Source: Corynebacterium sp. CNJ-954 (lineage in GTDB: Bacteria; Actinomycetota; Actinomycetes; Mycobacteriales; Mycobacteriaceae). Taken from it: a stretch of 64,000 nt of DNA. Numbering within the stretch: the stretch's first letter is position 1; each line of letters starts with the position of its first letter. Below, piece after piece: positions 16,506-25,982 of the stretch. The translations under genes and the position numbers were made by a program. Location of the stretch: positions 62,001 through 126,000 of the forward strand of contig NZ_MKKI01000001.1 of NCBI RefSeq assembly GCF_001942345.1, written 5' to 3'. Under the pieces are notes generated by a model. That model was not told the origin of the DNA and made no database searches. It saw only the letters and a list, made by a program, of their open reading frames with translations.

Positions 16506-17405
16506 TTGATCACGCGTCTGAAGAAGGCCGCCGTCGTCGGCGCTGTCGCCACTCTCTCTGCCGCCGGCCTGACCGCCTGCATGAGCGACAGCAACGACGA
16601 GAACAGCGACACCATCCGTATCGGCTCCACCGAGGCCGACAAGAGCCAGTGGCAGGTCTTCGAGCAGAAGGCAGAAGAGGAAGGCGTGGACGTCGAGGTC
16701 GTCTCCTTCACCGACTACAACGTGCCGAACCAGGCCCTCACCGAAGGCGACCTGGACGTCAACCAGTTCCAGCACATCCAGTTCCTCGCAGAGTCCAACG
16801 TTGCATCCGGCAACAACCTCGTCCCCTTCGGTGCCTCCCAGACTTTCCCGATGGGCGTCTACGCCAAGGACTTCTCAAGCGTGGAGGAAATCGCCGATGC
16901 CGGCGATGTCGTCATCCCGAACGACTCCACCAACCAGGGCCGCGCCATCAAGGTGCTCGCCGCGGCAGGTCTCGTGACTCTCCGTGACGACGAACTGCTC
17001 ACGCCGACCCCGGCCGACATCGTCGCCGACGACTCTGATGTCACAGTCACCCCGGTTGACGCCTCCCAGACCGCTGTCGCATACAACGACGGCCAGGCCG
17101 CCGTAATCAACAACAACTTCCTGGAATCAGCTGGCGTCAGCGCTAATGATGCAGTGTTCAAGGACAACCCGGATGACCCCGCTTCCCAGCCCTACATCAA
17201 CGTCTGGGTGACCACTGAGGAGAACAAGGACAACGAGGACTACCAGAAGCTCGTCGAGATCTGGCACTCCGACGAAGTCCAGGAGGCTGTCGCCAACGAC
17301 ACCGCGGGAACCGCTGTCAAGGCCGAGAACTCCCCTGAAGAACTCGAGGACATCCTCGCCGACACCGAGCAGAAGATCCGCGAGCAGGAGGGTTCGGATG
17401 AGTAG
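16506..17405 (+). CDS. metQ: Methionine ABC transporter substrate-binding lipoprotein MetQ
   Basis: The 299-aa NlpA/MetQ-family lipoprotein binds D/L-methionine outside the membrane and delivers it to MetNI. The signal peptide ends in a lipobox (SAAGLTAC, lipidated Cys). Family motifs include VEVVSFTDYNVPNQALTEGD, DVNQFQHIQFL and VVIPNDSTNQGRAI. The TTG at 16506 is preferred because AGGAGG (16495-16500) sits five bases upstream and the product then begins MITRLKKAAVVGAVATL, a textbook lipoprotein signal. The ATG at 16485 would add seven residues. The last eight bases overlap metN. An McbR-like operator lies upstream. Confidence 0.92.
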   Translation: MITRLKKAAVVGAVATLSAAGLTACMSDSNDENSDTIRIGSTEADKSQWQVFEQKAEEEGVDVEVVSFTDYNVPNQALTEGDLDVNQFQHIQFLAESNVASGNNLVPFGASQTFPMGVYAKDFSSVEEIADAGDVVIPNDSTNQGRAIKVLAAAGLVTLRDDELLTPTPADIVADDSDVTVTPVDASQTAVAYNDGQAAVINNNFLESAGVSANDAVFKDNPDDPASQPYINVWVTTEENKDNEDYQKLVEIWHSDEVQEAVANDTAGTAVKAENSPEELEDILADTEQKIREQEGSDE

Positions 17406-18441
17406 TGGGACCAACGGCACCGCCGTCGAGTTCCGCAACGTCGGGAAGGTCTTCACCCAGGGGAAGAAGTCCGTCACCGCCCTGGAGGATGTGTCGATCA
17501 CCGTCCCGTCCGGATCGATCGTGGGCATCATCGGCTACTCCGGCGCCGGCAAGTCCACGTTGGTCCGGCAGATCAACGGGCTGGACAAGCCCAGCAGTGG
17601 TCAGGTCCTGCTTGACGGGCAGGACATCGTCCCGCTCAGCGAACGGGAGCTGCGGGGAATCCGCCGCAACATCGGCATGATCTTCCAGCAGTTCAACCTG
17701 CTGAGCTCCCGCACCGTCGCGGGCAACGTCGCCTACCCGCTGAAGCTGCAGGGCATGGACAAGACCGAGCGTGAAGCCCGGGTGAAGGAACTGCTGGACT
17801 TCGTCGGGCTCTCCGACAAGGGCCGGTCCTATCCCGAGCAGCTTTCGGGAGGCCAGAAGCAGCGTGTGGGCATCGCCCGCGCGCTGGCGACCAACCCGTC
17901 CCTGCTGCTGGCCGACGAAGCGACGTCCGCCCTGGACCCCACCACCACCCGTGAGGTCCTGGAACTGCTGCGTAAGGTCAACGAGGACCTCGGCATCACC
18001 ATCGTGGTGATCACCCACGAGATGGAGGTCGTGCGCACCATCGGCGACCGCGTGGTCGTCATGGAGAACGGACACGTCGTCGAGCAGGGCTCCGTGTACG
18101 AGGTCTTCTCTCAGCCGCAGACCGAGACCGCGGCGAACTTCGTGGCCACGTCCCTACGCAACACCCCCGACATGGTGGAGTCCGAGGCTCTGCAGAACCA
18201 GAGCGGACGCCTGTTCACCGTCACCATGAAGGAGGGAGCAGGGTTCTTCCATGCGATCTCCGAGGTGGAGCGTGCCGGTGTCAGCGTGAATATCGTCCAC
18301 GGCGGTGTGACCACGCTGCAGAGCCACTCCTTCGGACGGCTCACGGTGCGTATGACCGCCGGTACCCCTGAGGGCGAGGACGCCGTCGAGGCGTTCTACC
18401 GCACCCTGTCCGCCACGACCGAGATTGAGGAGATCCGATGA
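17398..18441 (+). CDS. metN: Methionine ABC transporter ATP-binding protein MetN
   Basis: The 347-aa ABC ATPase has Walker A GYSGAGKST, Q-loop IFQQFNLL, signature LSGGQKQRVGIARAL, Walker B LLLADEATSALD and H-loop ITHEMEV. The C-terminal ~90 residues (from about 255) form the ACT-like NIL domain that senses methionine and inhibits transport in MetN proteins. It powers uptake through MetI. The start ATG lies inside the end of metQ (8-nt overlap) and the stop overlaps metI, so the three genes form one tightly coupled operon. Confidence 0.95.
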   Translation: MSSGTNGTAVEFRNVGKVFTQGKKSVTALEDVSITVPSGSIVGIIGYSGAGKSTLVRQINGLDKPSSGQVLLDGQDIVPLSERELRGIRRNIGMIFQQFNLLSSRTVAGNVAYPLKLQGMDKTEREARVKELLDFVGLSDKGRSYPEQLSGGQKQRVGIARALATNPSLLLADEATSALDPTTTREVLELLRKVNEDLGITIVVITHEMEVVRTIGDRVVVMENGHVVEQGSVYEVFSQPQTETAANFVATSLRNTPDMVESEALQNQSGRLFTVTMKEGAGFFHAISEVERAGVSVNIVHGGVTTLQSHSFGRLTVRMTAGTPEGEDAVEAFYRTLSATTEIEEIR

Positions 18442-19136
18442 GCTCCACCAGCACTGACACTCTCCTTCTCGCCAAGGACACCAACTGGGACTTCCTGACC
18501 CCCATCTACCAGGACGCCATTGTCCAGACGCTCTACATGGCGATCTGGGGCCTGGTGATCGGCGGCGTCGTCGGACTGGTTCTCGGCATCCTGCTGTACA
18601 CCACCCGTGGCGGCGGGGTCCTGGCCAACCGGCCGGTCTTCTGGATCCTGAACATCCTGGTCAACATCGTCCGGCCGATCCCGTTCATCATCCTGTTGAC
18701 GGCCCTGGGACCACTGACGAAGATCGTGACCGGGTCGATCCTGGGCATCAACGCCGCGACTTTCGCGATCATCATCGCCGCCTCCTTCGGTGCCGCCCGC
18801 ATCGTGGAGCAGAACCTCGTCTCGATCGACCCGGGTGTCATCGAGGCCGCACGGTCGATGGGAGCCGGCCCGTTCCGGATCATCTTCACCGTCATCATCC
18901 CTGAAGCTCTCGGGCCGTTGATCCTGGGGGCAACGTTCATGTTCATCGCGATCATCGACATGTCCGCCATGGCCGGTTACATCGGCGCCGGCGGACTGGG
19001 AGACTTCGCGATCCAGTACGGTTACCGCGCCTTCGACAACAACGTCACCTACGTCGCGCTGGTCACGATCATCGTGATCGTGCAGGCTGCACAGCTGCTC
19101 GGTAACTGGCTGGCGCGCCGAATCATGCGCCGGTAA
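18438..19136 (+). CDS. metI: Methionine ABC transporter permease MetI
   Basis: The 232-aa membrane permease has five hydrophobic helices and the family segment FGAARIVEQNLVSIDPGVIE, followed by the EAA-type loop AARSMGAGPFRIIFTVIIPEA, which contacts MetN. It forms the methionine channel of MetQNI. ATG overlaps the metN stop codon (ATGA). No clear terminator follows; the next gene starts 75 bp downstream from its own promoter-like TATTCT. Confidence 0.95.
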   Translation: MSSTSTDTLLLAKDTNWDFLTPIYQDAIVQTLYMAIWGLVIGGVVGLVLGILLYTTRGGGVLANRPVFWILNILVNIVRPIPFIILLTALGPLTKIVTGSILGINAATFAIIIAASFGAARIVEQNLVSIDPGVIEAARSMGAGPFRIIFTVIIPEALGPLILGATFMFIAIIDMSAMAGYIGAGGLGDFAIQYGYRAFDNNVTYVALVTIIVIVQAAQLLGNWLARRIMRR

Positions 19137-19197
19137 CAATCCGGTCACAATATGGGGTCTCCCGGTCATAAGCGGTGATTTTCACTGTACTGCCGGG

Positions 19198-19203
19198 TAT
19201 TCT
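19198..19203 (+). promoter_or_regulatory. -10 hexamer of the AMIN-like lipoprotein gene
   Basis: TATTCT ends eight nucleotides before the GTG at 19212, giving a leaderless-type start. No Shine-Dalgarno sequence is present in the short gap. Confidence 0.4.
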
Positions 19204-19211
19204 CTGACCTC

Positions 19212-19885
19212 GTGAGTACAACCGCAGACACCCGCCACACCAGACGTCGCGCCGCCACTGTCGGCGCAACCCTGGTCAGCGGGTGTCTCTGCGTTTCGCT
19301 GGTCGCCTGCTCCGGCTCCGACCAACCGGCTCGGGACGATGAGGTCACGGCGGTCAGCGCCGCCACCGGAACCGCCCCGCACACGGCGGAGTTCGACGCC
19401 CCCGGGGCGGAGCTCAGTTCCCCGGTCCCCCGCGCGTCGAACGAATCCGGCCCCCTGACAGGGTCACAGCCACTGGACGTCCTCCCCGAGGACGACACCG
19501 AGATGACCGTCTCTGAGGTCCGTGCAGGAAGTTACGACAGTTTCGACCGGATCGTCGTCGAGCTCGACGGGAAGGGGCCCCGGGCTGGTACGTCTCCACC
19601 GACAAGGCTCCCACCGCTGACGGCTCCGGTCTTCCGATCGGTTACGAGGGTGACACCGCACTGGTGATCGACGTGCGCGGAGTGCAGATGCCCACCGATG
19701 CCACCGGCGATCCGACTCCGGTCCACAATGTCGCCGAGGGCGTCGTCCGCTCGGTGGATGTCCAGGGAGTTTTCGAGGGCATGCAGCGCATCGTCATCGG
19801 ACTGGCGGACGACAACCCCTCGTACAAGGTCACCCTGCTGGACTCACCGACCCGGATCGTGGTGGACGTCACACGGCGGAACTGA
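19212..19885 (+). CDS. AMIN-like domain lipoprotein, frame broken by one missing base
   Basis: The N-terminus (VGATLVSGCLCVSLVAC) is a lipoprotein signal with lipobox LVAC. The rest fits the actinobacterial AMIN-like family: YDSFDRIVVELDG, then GWYVSTDKAP, then GDTALVIDVRGVQMP, and a C-terminal RIVVDVTRR strand. The reading frame shifts within GGGGCCCC at 19574-19581; adding one base restores one 224-aa protein. AMIN-like domains bind cell-wall components, so an envelope location is expected, but no precise role is known. The 3' end overlaps the convergent sucrase/ferredoxin-like gene by 17 bp. Confidence 0.75.
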
Positions 19886-21098
19886 CCTCCGCCCGGATGT
19901 CGACTGCGACCCATGACCGTCCGTCCTTGGGCCGGTCGCCGCAGGATGAGACGACGGGACGGCAGGTCTGCGACTCCAACGTCACGACCCAGGACTCCCC
20001 GCCCCGCCGAACCCGGACCTCGGGGTTGCGTCGCGCATACTTGTCTTTCTTGTCCTTCTTTCGTCCGAGCCCGTGTGCCGTCGCCGCATCTTTCACCGCG
20101 CGTTCATAGTCCCGGACGGGATCAAAGTAACCCTGGCGGTACAGGTCCTTGAGTTCGGTGTACCTCCCGGTAGCCTTCATCTCGATCCGTTCGGTGATCA
20201 GCTCACCTGCGCGACGCCGGAGTTCAGGGTCCACCGCCTCAGAGAATGCGGCATATGCCTCGGCCCGGGGCGCTTCAGCGTCGCCGGCAGTCCCCGACCG
20301 TGCAGCTGAGCCTTCCGGGGCCACGTACTTCTCCACGGTCAGCTCCCCCAACGCCGGAGGCTCACCCTGCGACCCAAGCAGCGCGGCCACGGCCAGTTCG
20401 GCGACCTGCCCCTGGGAGTCGACGGTCCCTCTCCCCCGGTTTCCCGTGACCGGCAACTGACCGTCAACGACGGCATCCATCATCGCCGAGGCCCCGGGGA
20501 CGTCGAGATCCCCGAAGGAGTAGTTGTGCGGCAGGAGGATCATTGAGGGAGCAAACCGGTGTCCCTTGGTGTGCGAGGACTCCCAGACATTCTCACCGGT
20601 CTCCCCGCCGTACCGCTCAGCCAGAGCTGCGGCCATGGGGCGGCCTTTCACCGCACAGCACTGGTCGCGTTTTCCGTGGGTACAGACCAACAGGAGAGGA
20701 TGGTCCACCCGGGTGGCACCGGGAACTGTCCCGGGCGTCGAGAGATCCACCTCCAACAGGCCACGCACCCCTCCGTGGAGTTCCAGGCGTTCGAGCGTCG
20801 GCGGAGTGGACCCGGCGTCGGCGATGAAGGCCACGGCCGCACCGTCCTGCCCAGCACTGACCTGTCCTGCCCGTCCGGGACGTCGGATGAACTGCAGTTG
20901 TGCACGGTACTTCTTGAGCCAGCGTTTCACCTGGCCCGCGAGATCCTTCCCCAGGGCCTCCCCGTCAAGAATGTCCCTCCCCCAGCCGTGCGGATATTCA
21001 ACGGCGACGATCAGCTGTCCCGTCTTCGCGGTTCCGGGCAGGGGCTCCCGGGTGATGTCGGAACACAGTCCCGACCGGGGGTTCCGTGTGGTGGGCAT
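19869..21098 (-). CDS. Sucrase/ferredoxin-like family protein (PF06999)
   Basis: The 409-aa protein has the family's cysteine motif CTHGKRDQCCAVKGRP (residues about 144-160) and the segment WESSHTKGHRFAPSMILLPHNYSFG. The fold is thioredoxin-like and resembles [2Fe-2S] ferredoxins; biochemical function in actinobacteria is not established. The N-terminal segment CSDITREPLPGTAK is also typical. The C-terminal third has a lysine-rich stretch (GRKKDKKDKYARR) followed by a short conserved tail. No signal peptide is seen. It lies downstream of imuB on the same strand (24-bp gap) and may be cotranscribed, though no functional link is known. Confidence 0.82.
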   Translation of the reverse strand: MPTTRNPRSGLCSDITREPLPGTAKTGQLIVAVEYPHGWGRDILDGEALGKDLAGQVKRWLKKYRAQLQFIRRPGRAGQVSAGQDGAAVAFIADAGSTPPTLERLELHGGVRGLLEVDLSTPGTVPGATRVDHPLLLVCTHGKRDQCCAVKGRPMAAALAERYGGETGENVWESSHTKGHRFAPSMILLPHNYSFGDLDVPGASAMMDAVVDGQLPVTGNRGRGTVDSQGQVAELAVAALLGSQGEPPALGELTVEKYVAPEGSAARSGTAGDAEAPRAEAYAAFSEAVDPELRRRAGELITERIEMKATGRYTELKDLYRQGYFDPVRDYERAVKDAATAHGLGRKKDKKDKYARRNPEVRVRRGGESWVVTLESQTCRPVVSSCGDRPKDGRSWVAVDIRAEVSSAV

Positions 21099-21122
21099 GA
21101 CACTGATTCTAGTACGCCGCCG

Positions 21123-22781
21123 CTAGTACGTGGCTTCGATCCGCCATGCCCTGCCCCGGCACACCAGCAGGAACGCCGACGGTTCATCGGTCGCGACCTG
21201 CAGTCTGGCGTACCTGCGTGCCGCACCACTCTCCGACCACCACATCTCGTCGACCGGCCAGGGGCCGGCCCACCCGGTCAGACGGAGTGACCTGCCGCCC
21301 CACCGCAAGGCCACCGGTGGGCTGCTCATCACCCCACGGCCGGTGACCCACACCGGTTCACCGGCGGCGTCCAGGAGGTGGACGGCGGAGGCGGGATGCC
21401 GCGGCCCCGGTGCCCGGAGTCGGTCAGTGGTGGAAGACTGCGCAGAGCCCACCGTCTCCGGCGCCCCGATGAGGGCAGGCAACGGCGCAGGGAGTTCCCC
21501 CTCCCAGGCACGGTCGCGCACCGCGGTGACCTCCTCAGGGTCCTGCTCGCCGTACGGTACCGACACCACACGTCCGGCCACCGCCCGCCCACCACGGTGC
21601 ACCGGGCGCAGCACCCCACGGGTACCGATCAGCGCCTGGGCACGGGCTGCGGCAGCCCGTGCTGCACGGATTCCCACGTCCGGCCCTCCCCAGAGGGCCT
21701 CGGCCACCTCACCGGCCGACACACACTCCACCGGCACCAGGTCGATCGCGCTGATCCCGCCGACGCCGTCCGGTGTCTCCGGGAGGTGGGCCCGCACCCG
21801 GGTGAGCCATCCGTCCAACTGCCAGCGCACCCGTTGGGCGGTGTCCTCCTCCGCCAAGGGTTCACGGCACCGCCACAGACGTTCGACCACCACGGGTCCG
21901 TGGTATCCCGCAGGCGGGTCCAGGTGGGCGCGTACCGCCAGCCGTAGACAGACCTGCCCCGTCTCCGCCAGACGTTCATGCAGGCGGACAGCCGCCTGGC
22001 GTGCGAGGAATGCCGCCGTCGCCGTGTCCACGACCGGCTCCTCCGGTTCGACCCGCACTTCCACCGGGACAGCGGTGCGCTCCGGGGAGACCGGGCGTTC
22101 CGGCTCCCCGGAGGCGATCCGGTGCCACCGCATCCCCTCCTCACCGAACCTCCCCGCGACATCCGAGGCCGGCAACGCCGTGAAGTCGCCGAGCGTGCGG
22201 ATCCCCAACTGTGCCAGGACCGACACCATGCTCCGCGGAGGCCCCAATGATCCTTCAGCAGCCAGGACGTGCAGCGGCAGGCCCGCCAGGTAGCCCTTCG
22301 ATTCTCCCGAGGGCACCTGGTGCCCCTGACGGGCAGCCCACACCGCGGTGACAACCTCATCGGCTGCCCCTGCCAGGCAGTCCGCCCCGACGCGGGCCGC
22401 GGCGTCCACCAGCAGCTCCACGGCCGTGGCCTCATCTCCGTAGTAGCGCACCAGGGACGAAGCGGAGAAAGCGAGCAATCCCGGACGTAGTGTCTCCACC
22501 CCGGCGGCGACGGCCTCCAGGGCGAGGAGAACCTCCTCATGTGCCTCCGCCTCCGAGGACTCCTCCACCTCACCGACCTGCAGGGACGGGCACGTCCCCA
22601 CCGCATGTCTCTCTTTCATGCCCTGCCGCACCCCGGCCCGACGCGCCGCGGCGTTCGCGGCGTGTACCCGGTGGTTGTCCACCACCGCAGCCGGCGCAAG
22701 CAGGTCCCACCCCCGGCGCAGAGCCACGGTGTACACCGGCCAGTCGGGAAACCAGAGGACGACCACACGATGCGTGCTCAC
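21123..22781 (-). CDS. imuB: Y-family polymerase-like protein ImuB
   Basis: The 552-aa protein begins with VVVLWFPDWPV, the hallmark start of ImuB, and has the Y-family palm/finger arrangement (FSASSLVRYYGDEATAVELL; GIRTLGDFTALPASDVAGRFG) followed by a ~200-residue C-terminal region. ImuB proteins lack the acidic catalytic residues of active Y-family polymerases and act as adaptors that bring DnaE2 to the sliding clamp. Start GTG overlaps the imuA stop (GTGA at 22778-22781), so it is translated with imuA. The acidic run GEVEESSEAEAHEEV in the first 90 residues is unusual. Confidence 0.88.
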   Translation of the reverse strand: MSTHRVVVLWFPDWPVYTVALRRGWDLLAPAAVVDNHRVHAANAAARRAGVRQGMKERHAVGTCPSLQVGEVEESSEAEAHEEVLLALEAVAAGVETLRPGLLAFSASSLVRYYGDEATAVELLVDAAARVGADCLAGAADEVVTAVWAARQGHQVPSGESKGYLAGLPLHVLAAEGSLGPPRSMVSVLAQLGIRTLGDFTALPASDVAGRFGEEGMRWHRIASGEPERPVSPERTAVPVEVRVEPEEPVVDTATAAFLARQAAVRLHERLAETGQVCLRLAVRAHLDPPAGYHGPVVVERLWRCREPLAEEDTAQRVRWQLDGWLTRVRAHLPETPDGVGGISAIDLVPVECVSAGEVAEALWGGPDVGIRAARAAAARAQALIGTRGVLRPVHRGGRAVAGRVVSVPYGEQDPEEVTAVRDRAWEGELPAPLPALIGAPETVGSAQSSTTDRLRAPGPRHPASAVHLLDAAGEPVWVTGRGVMSSPPVALRWGGRSLRLTGWAGPWPVDEMWWSESGAARRYARLQVATDEPSAFLLVCRGRAWRIEATY

Positions 22782-23500
22782 AATGCCTTGTCCTCCGGAA
22801 GCTGTGCCCGTCGCAGGCCGACTGCCACATCATCCGTCCCGACAGTGCCCCGGAACGTCTGCGGCGGCTGAGCCTGACCCCACGCCTGGCCGACCACCGA
22901 CACACCCCGTACCCGACCTGACCCCACACCGAGACCGGTGACCCCGTCCGTACGCCAGGACAGGTGGAGACGTGACCCCGGCCAGGAGCGGACGCCGGCA
23001 CACACGACCAGGGCGCACCGGCTCCTGCGCAGACGTGCCTCCACCGGACGCGCAGCAGACGGGGACACTGCCGCCGGCGCCGCGTACACGACCATGTCCA
23101 CCCCCTCGGCCAGAGTGCCCACGACAGCCGTCGCATGCGGCGTCGGGTCCGGGACGAGGATCAACCGCTCCAGATCACCACCACCGGCGGCCACCGCAGC
23201 CAACGCCAGACGCGGATACCCCACGACCGCCGCACACCCGCCGTCCGCAGTCAGGGTGGTCAGCAGATCCACGAGTGCTGCCGGACAGTCGTCCACGGCA
23301 GTCACCGCCCCCCGCGGGAGACCTCCGGCCACCAGGGCATCCGACAGCCACCCGGGTACCGGGACGCGCGAGGCATCGTCAGTCTCAGGCAGGTCGCCGG
23401 TGGTGCCCCTGCCGCCGTCGCCGATTGTGGCGATCCTGCTCCGGAGTTCGGCGACGATCGCCCCACGGTCTCGTACACCCGTTCCCTGCACCTGCTCCAC
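22778..23500 (-). CDS. imuA: ImuA-like mutasome protein
   Basis: The 240-aa RecA-fold-like protein contains SDALVAGGLPRGAVTAVDD and AALVDLLTTLTADGG in the position of the RecA/SulA-like core. Its place directly before imuB with a 4-nt overlap identifies it as ImuA/ImuA'. It interacts with ImuB and DnaE2 in SOS mutagenesis in related bacteria. The GTG at 23500 was chosen because AAGGAGGTGA lies five nucleotides upstream, an almost perfect Shine-Dalgarno sequence. A longer frame to GTG 23575 exists but would make that site internal. A LexA box lies at 23600-23615. Confidence 0.8.
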   Translation of the reverse strand: MEQVQGTGVRDRGAIVAELRSRIATIGDGGRGTTGDLPETDDASRVPVPGWLSDALVAGGLPRGAVTAVDDCPAALVDLLTTLTADGGCAAVVGYPRLALAAVAAGGGDLERLILVPDPTPHATAVVGTLAEGVDMVVYAAPAAVSPSAARPVEARLRRSRCALVVCAGVRSWPGSRLHLSWRTDGVTGLGVGSGRVRGVSVVGQAWGQAQPPQTFRGTVGTDDVAVGLRRAQLPEDKAL

Positions 23501-23599
23501 GGCCCTCACCTCCTTGTCCTGACAGCGCTCCACGACCATTCCAGCCACGGCAACGATACGGAAGCGTCGTGACACACACCGTCCGACGACCGCACCTAT

Positions 23600-23615
23600 T
23601 AGAACACCCGTTCTA
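23600..23615. promoter_or_regulatory. LexA (SOS) box upstream of imuA-imuB
   Basis: TAGAACACCCGTTCTA has perfect outer arms TAGAAC/GTTCTA around four bases, matching the LexA half-site GAAC-N4-GTTC. It is 100 bp before the imuA start, giving an untranslated leader of roughly that length. It marks imuAB as part of the same SOS regulon as dnaE2. Confidence 0.65.
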
Positions 23616-23681
23616 GTGATGTCAGACTATTCCTCCCTCGAGTGACCGTCAAACCCCACCCGCCGACTACGATGGACAGCC

Positions 23682-24128
23682 ATGGCACGCAGCACGAAGC
23701 CCTCCGGCAACCACCCCGTCAACCCCACCCCCGTCACTCCACGCCCCCTGCGTGCCGGTGTCGCGGTCCTCATCGGCGCCGGTGTGGGTGCACTGGCGAC
23801 TCCGCTGTCCACGGGGTTCCGCGTGGTCCTGATGCTGGTCTTCCTCGCCGCCGGCCTGCTCTGGCTCTTCAGCCACCCCTACCGTCGTGACGTCCGCGCC
23901 GCCGTCGAGGCGCGTGGGGACCGCTACACCACCCGCGTCAAACAGGTCGTCCCGCTGTTCCCGATCTGGCTCGCACTGATGCTCGTCCCCGCCTTCGAGT
24001 TCGGCAACTGGGCCATCGCCGTCATCGCCTGGGCCGTGGCCGGGGTGTACGCCTGGCAGGTCGTCCCCCGGATCGACGGCACACGCGAACTCGAGGACCT
24101 CGCCGCCGTCGACGCCCGCAACGCCTGA
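23682..24128 (+). CDS. Small membrane protein, DUF3099-like
   Basis: The 148-aa protein has two hydrophobic hairpins (about residues 24-62: LRAGVAVLIGAGVGALATPL and VVLMLVFLAAGLLWLF; about 92-126: LFPIWLALMLVPAFEFGNWA and the following helix), giving four membrane segments with cytoplasmic-type basic ends. It resembles short DUF3099-type actinobacterial membrane proteins; no function is known. The ATG follows TACGAT (23668-23673) by eight nucleotides, so leaderless expression is likely. It is convergent with guaA across a strong terminator. Confidence 0.7.
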   Translation: MARSTKPSGNHPVNPTPVTPRPLRAGVAVLIGAGVGALATPLSTGFRVVLMLVFLAAGLLWLFSHPYRRDVRAAVEARGDRYTTRVKQVVPLFPIWLALMLVPAFEFGNWAIAVIAWAVAGVYAWQVVPRIDGTRELEDLAAVDARNA

Positions 24129-24155
24129 GCCGATCGAGCCGATCGAGAAACACAG

Positions 24156-24197
24156 GACCCCCTTCCCCCGGAACACACCGTCCGGGGAAAGGGGGTC
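24156..24197. terminator. Bidirectional terminator between the membrane-protein gene and guaA
   Basis: Two 16-nt arms (24156-24171 and 24182-24197, starting GACCCCCTT and ending AAGGGGGTC) pair with a single mismatch around a 10-nt loop. The hairpin lies midway between two convergent stop codons. Confidence 0.8.
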
Positions 24198-24209
24198 GCC
24201 TGCGTCAGG

Positions 24210-25814
24210 TCACTCCCACTCGATGGTTCCCGGGGGCTTGCTCGTGACATCGAGCACCACCCGGTTGACCTCGGCGACCTCGTTGGTGATCCGGGTCGAG
24301 ATCCGCTCCAGGGTCTCGTAGGGCACCCGTGTCCAGTCCGCCGTCATGGCGTCCTCACTGGTCACCGGACGTAGGACGACCGGGTGCCCGTAGGTACGGC
24401 CGTCGCCCTGCACACCCACCGAGCGCACGTCGGCGAGCAGGACGACCGGGCACTGCCAGATCGTGTTGTCCAGACCCGCGGCGGTCAGCTCGGCACGCGC
24501 GATGGCGTCCGCGGCACGCAGGGTCTCCAGACGGTCCTCGGTGACCTCACCGATGATGCGGATACCCAGCCCCGGTCCGGGGAACGGCTGACGGCCGACG
24601 ATGACTTCCGGCAGCCCCAGTTCGCGTCCCACGGCGCGGACCTCGTCCTTGAACAGCAAGCGCAGCGGCTCGACGAGGGTGAACTCCACGTCGTCCGGCA
24701 GTCCACCGACATTGTGGTGGCTCTTGATGTTGGCGGTGCCCGATCCCCCGCCGGACTCCACCACATCGGGGTACAGGGTGCCCTGGACGAGGAAGTCCAC
24801 GGACGAGCCCTCCGGTGCGTCCTCCAGCACCCCGGCGACAGCGCGCTCGAAGGAACGGATGAACTCCGCACCGATCGCCTTACGCTTCGCCTCCGGGTCG
24901 GTGAGTCCGGACAGCTTGCCCAGGAACGCCGCCCGCTCGTCCAGGGTGACCAGCTTCGCACCGGTCGCGGCGACGAAGTCATGCTCGACCTGCTCACGCT
25001 CACCTGCCCGAAGCAGACCGTGGTCCACGAAGACACAGGTCAGCCGGTCGCCGATGGCCTCCTGCACGATAGCGGCAGCCACCGCGGAATCCACCCCACC
25101 GGACAGCGCACAGATGGCGCGTCCCTCGGGACCGACCTGCTCGCGCACCGCGGAGACGAGCTGCTCGGCGATGTTACCGGCGGTCCAGGTGGGCTCGAGA
25201 CCCGCGACGTCATACAGGAAACGGGTCAGCACCTCCTGACCGTGCGGGGAGTGCTGGACCTCCGGGTGGTACTGGACGCCCGCCATGCGCTTGTCCAGGC
25301 ACTCGAAAGCCGCGACCGGGGCACCGTCGGAGTGCGCGGTGACGGTGAACCCCTCAGGGGCCTCGCTCACCGCGTCCCCGTGGCTCATCCACGCCTGGTG
25401 CGTGGACTCGAAACCGGTGTGCAACGAACCGCCGTCGACCGAGATCTCGGTACGACCGTACTCACGGTCGCCCGTGTGCGAGACGATGCCGCCGAGGGCA
25501 TGGGTCATCGCCTGGAAGCCGTAGCAGATACCGAGGACGGGGACGCCGAGTTCCAGCAGTTCCTTCTGCAGTGCCGGGGCGCCGTCAGCGTAGACGGACG
25601 ACGGCCCACCGGAGAGGATCAGTGCCGCCGGATTCTTCGCGGCCACCTCCTCGACGGGCATGGAGTGGGGGATGACCTCGGAGTACAGCCGTGCCTCACG
25701 CACACGACGTGCAATGAGCTGCGCGTACTGGGCACCGAAGTCGACGACGAGGACGGGCCGGGGTTCGGGACGGGGACTGCCGGCGGATGCGCCGGACTGC
25801 TGCTGATGTGTCAC
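24210..25814 (-). CDS. guaA: GMP synthase (glutamine-hydrolysing)
   Basis: The 534-aa enzyme converts XMP to GMP with ATP and glutamine. The N-terminal class-I amidotransferase has the nucleophile in [10 protein letters not shown] and begins [20 protein letters not shown]. The central PP-loop ATPase is [14 protein letters not shown], and the C-terminal dimerisation domain ends [11 protein letters not shown], the invariant GuaA terminus. GTG at 25814 was chosen because it follows TAGAGT (minus 25827-25822) by seven nucleotides and gives the normal length. A longer upstream frame has no supporting signal. It completes purine synthesis with guaB nearby. Confidence 0.95.
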   Translation of the reverse strand: MTHQQQSGASAGSPRPEPRPVLVVDFGAQYAQLIARRVREARLYSEVIPHSMPVEEVAAKNPAALILSGGPSSVYADGAPALQKELLELGVPVLGICYGFQAMTHALGGIVSHTGDREYGRTEISVDGGSLHTGFESTHQAWMSHGDAVSEAPEGFTVTAHSDGAPVAAFECLDKRMAGVQYHPEVQHSPHGQEVLTRFLYDVAGLEPTWTAGNIAEQLVSAVREQVGPEGRAICALSGGVDSAVAAAIVQEAIGDRLTCVFVDHGLLRAGEREQVEHDFVAATGAKLVTLDERAAFLGKLSGLTDPEAKRKAIGAEFIRSFERAVAGVLEDAPEGSSVDFLVQGTLYPDVVESGGGSGTANIKSHHNVGGLPDDVEFTLVEPLRLLFKDEVRAVGRELGLPEVIVGRQPFPGPGLGIRIIGEVTEDRLETLRAADAIARAELTAAGLDNTIWQCPVVLLADVRSVGVQGDGRTYGHPVVLRPVTSEDAMTADWTRVPYETLERISTRITNEVAEVNRVVLDVTSKPPGTIEWE

Positions 25815-25880
25815 GACGCTTACTCTACCGAACGCCCCACCTGCCGTTACCGTCGGTGGCTGACAACCCCTCCGTCCGGA

Positions 25881-25902
25881 GTTCATCCGCCGTTCACTTC
25901 GG
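25881..25902 (+). promoter_or_regulatory. PHO-box-like direct repeat upstream of nptA
   Basis: Two adjacent 11-nt units, GTTCATCCGCC and GTTCACTTCGG, match the actinobacterial PhoP-type direct repeat unit (GTTCAYYYRGC-like). A possible -10, TACACT, lies at 25929-25934. Phosphate-starvation control would suit the downstream Na/phosphate symporter. Confidence 0.5.
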
Positions 25903-25982
25903 GACTTCGCGGACCGAGGTGAACCCCATACACTCACGGGGAGCACCCCACGACACGTCGTCGACCATGAATGGAGCCCCAC

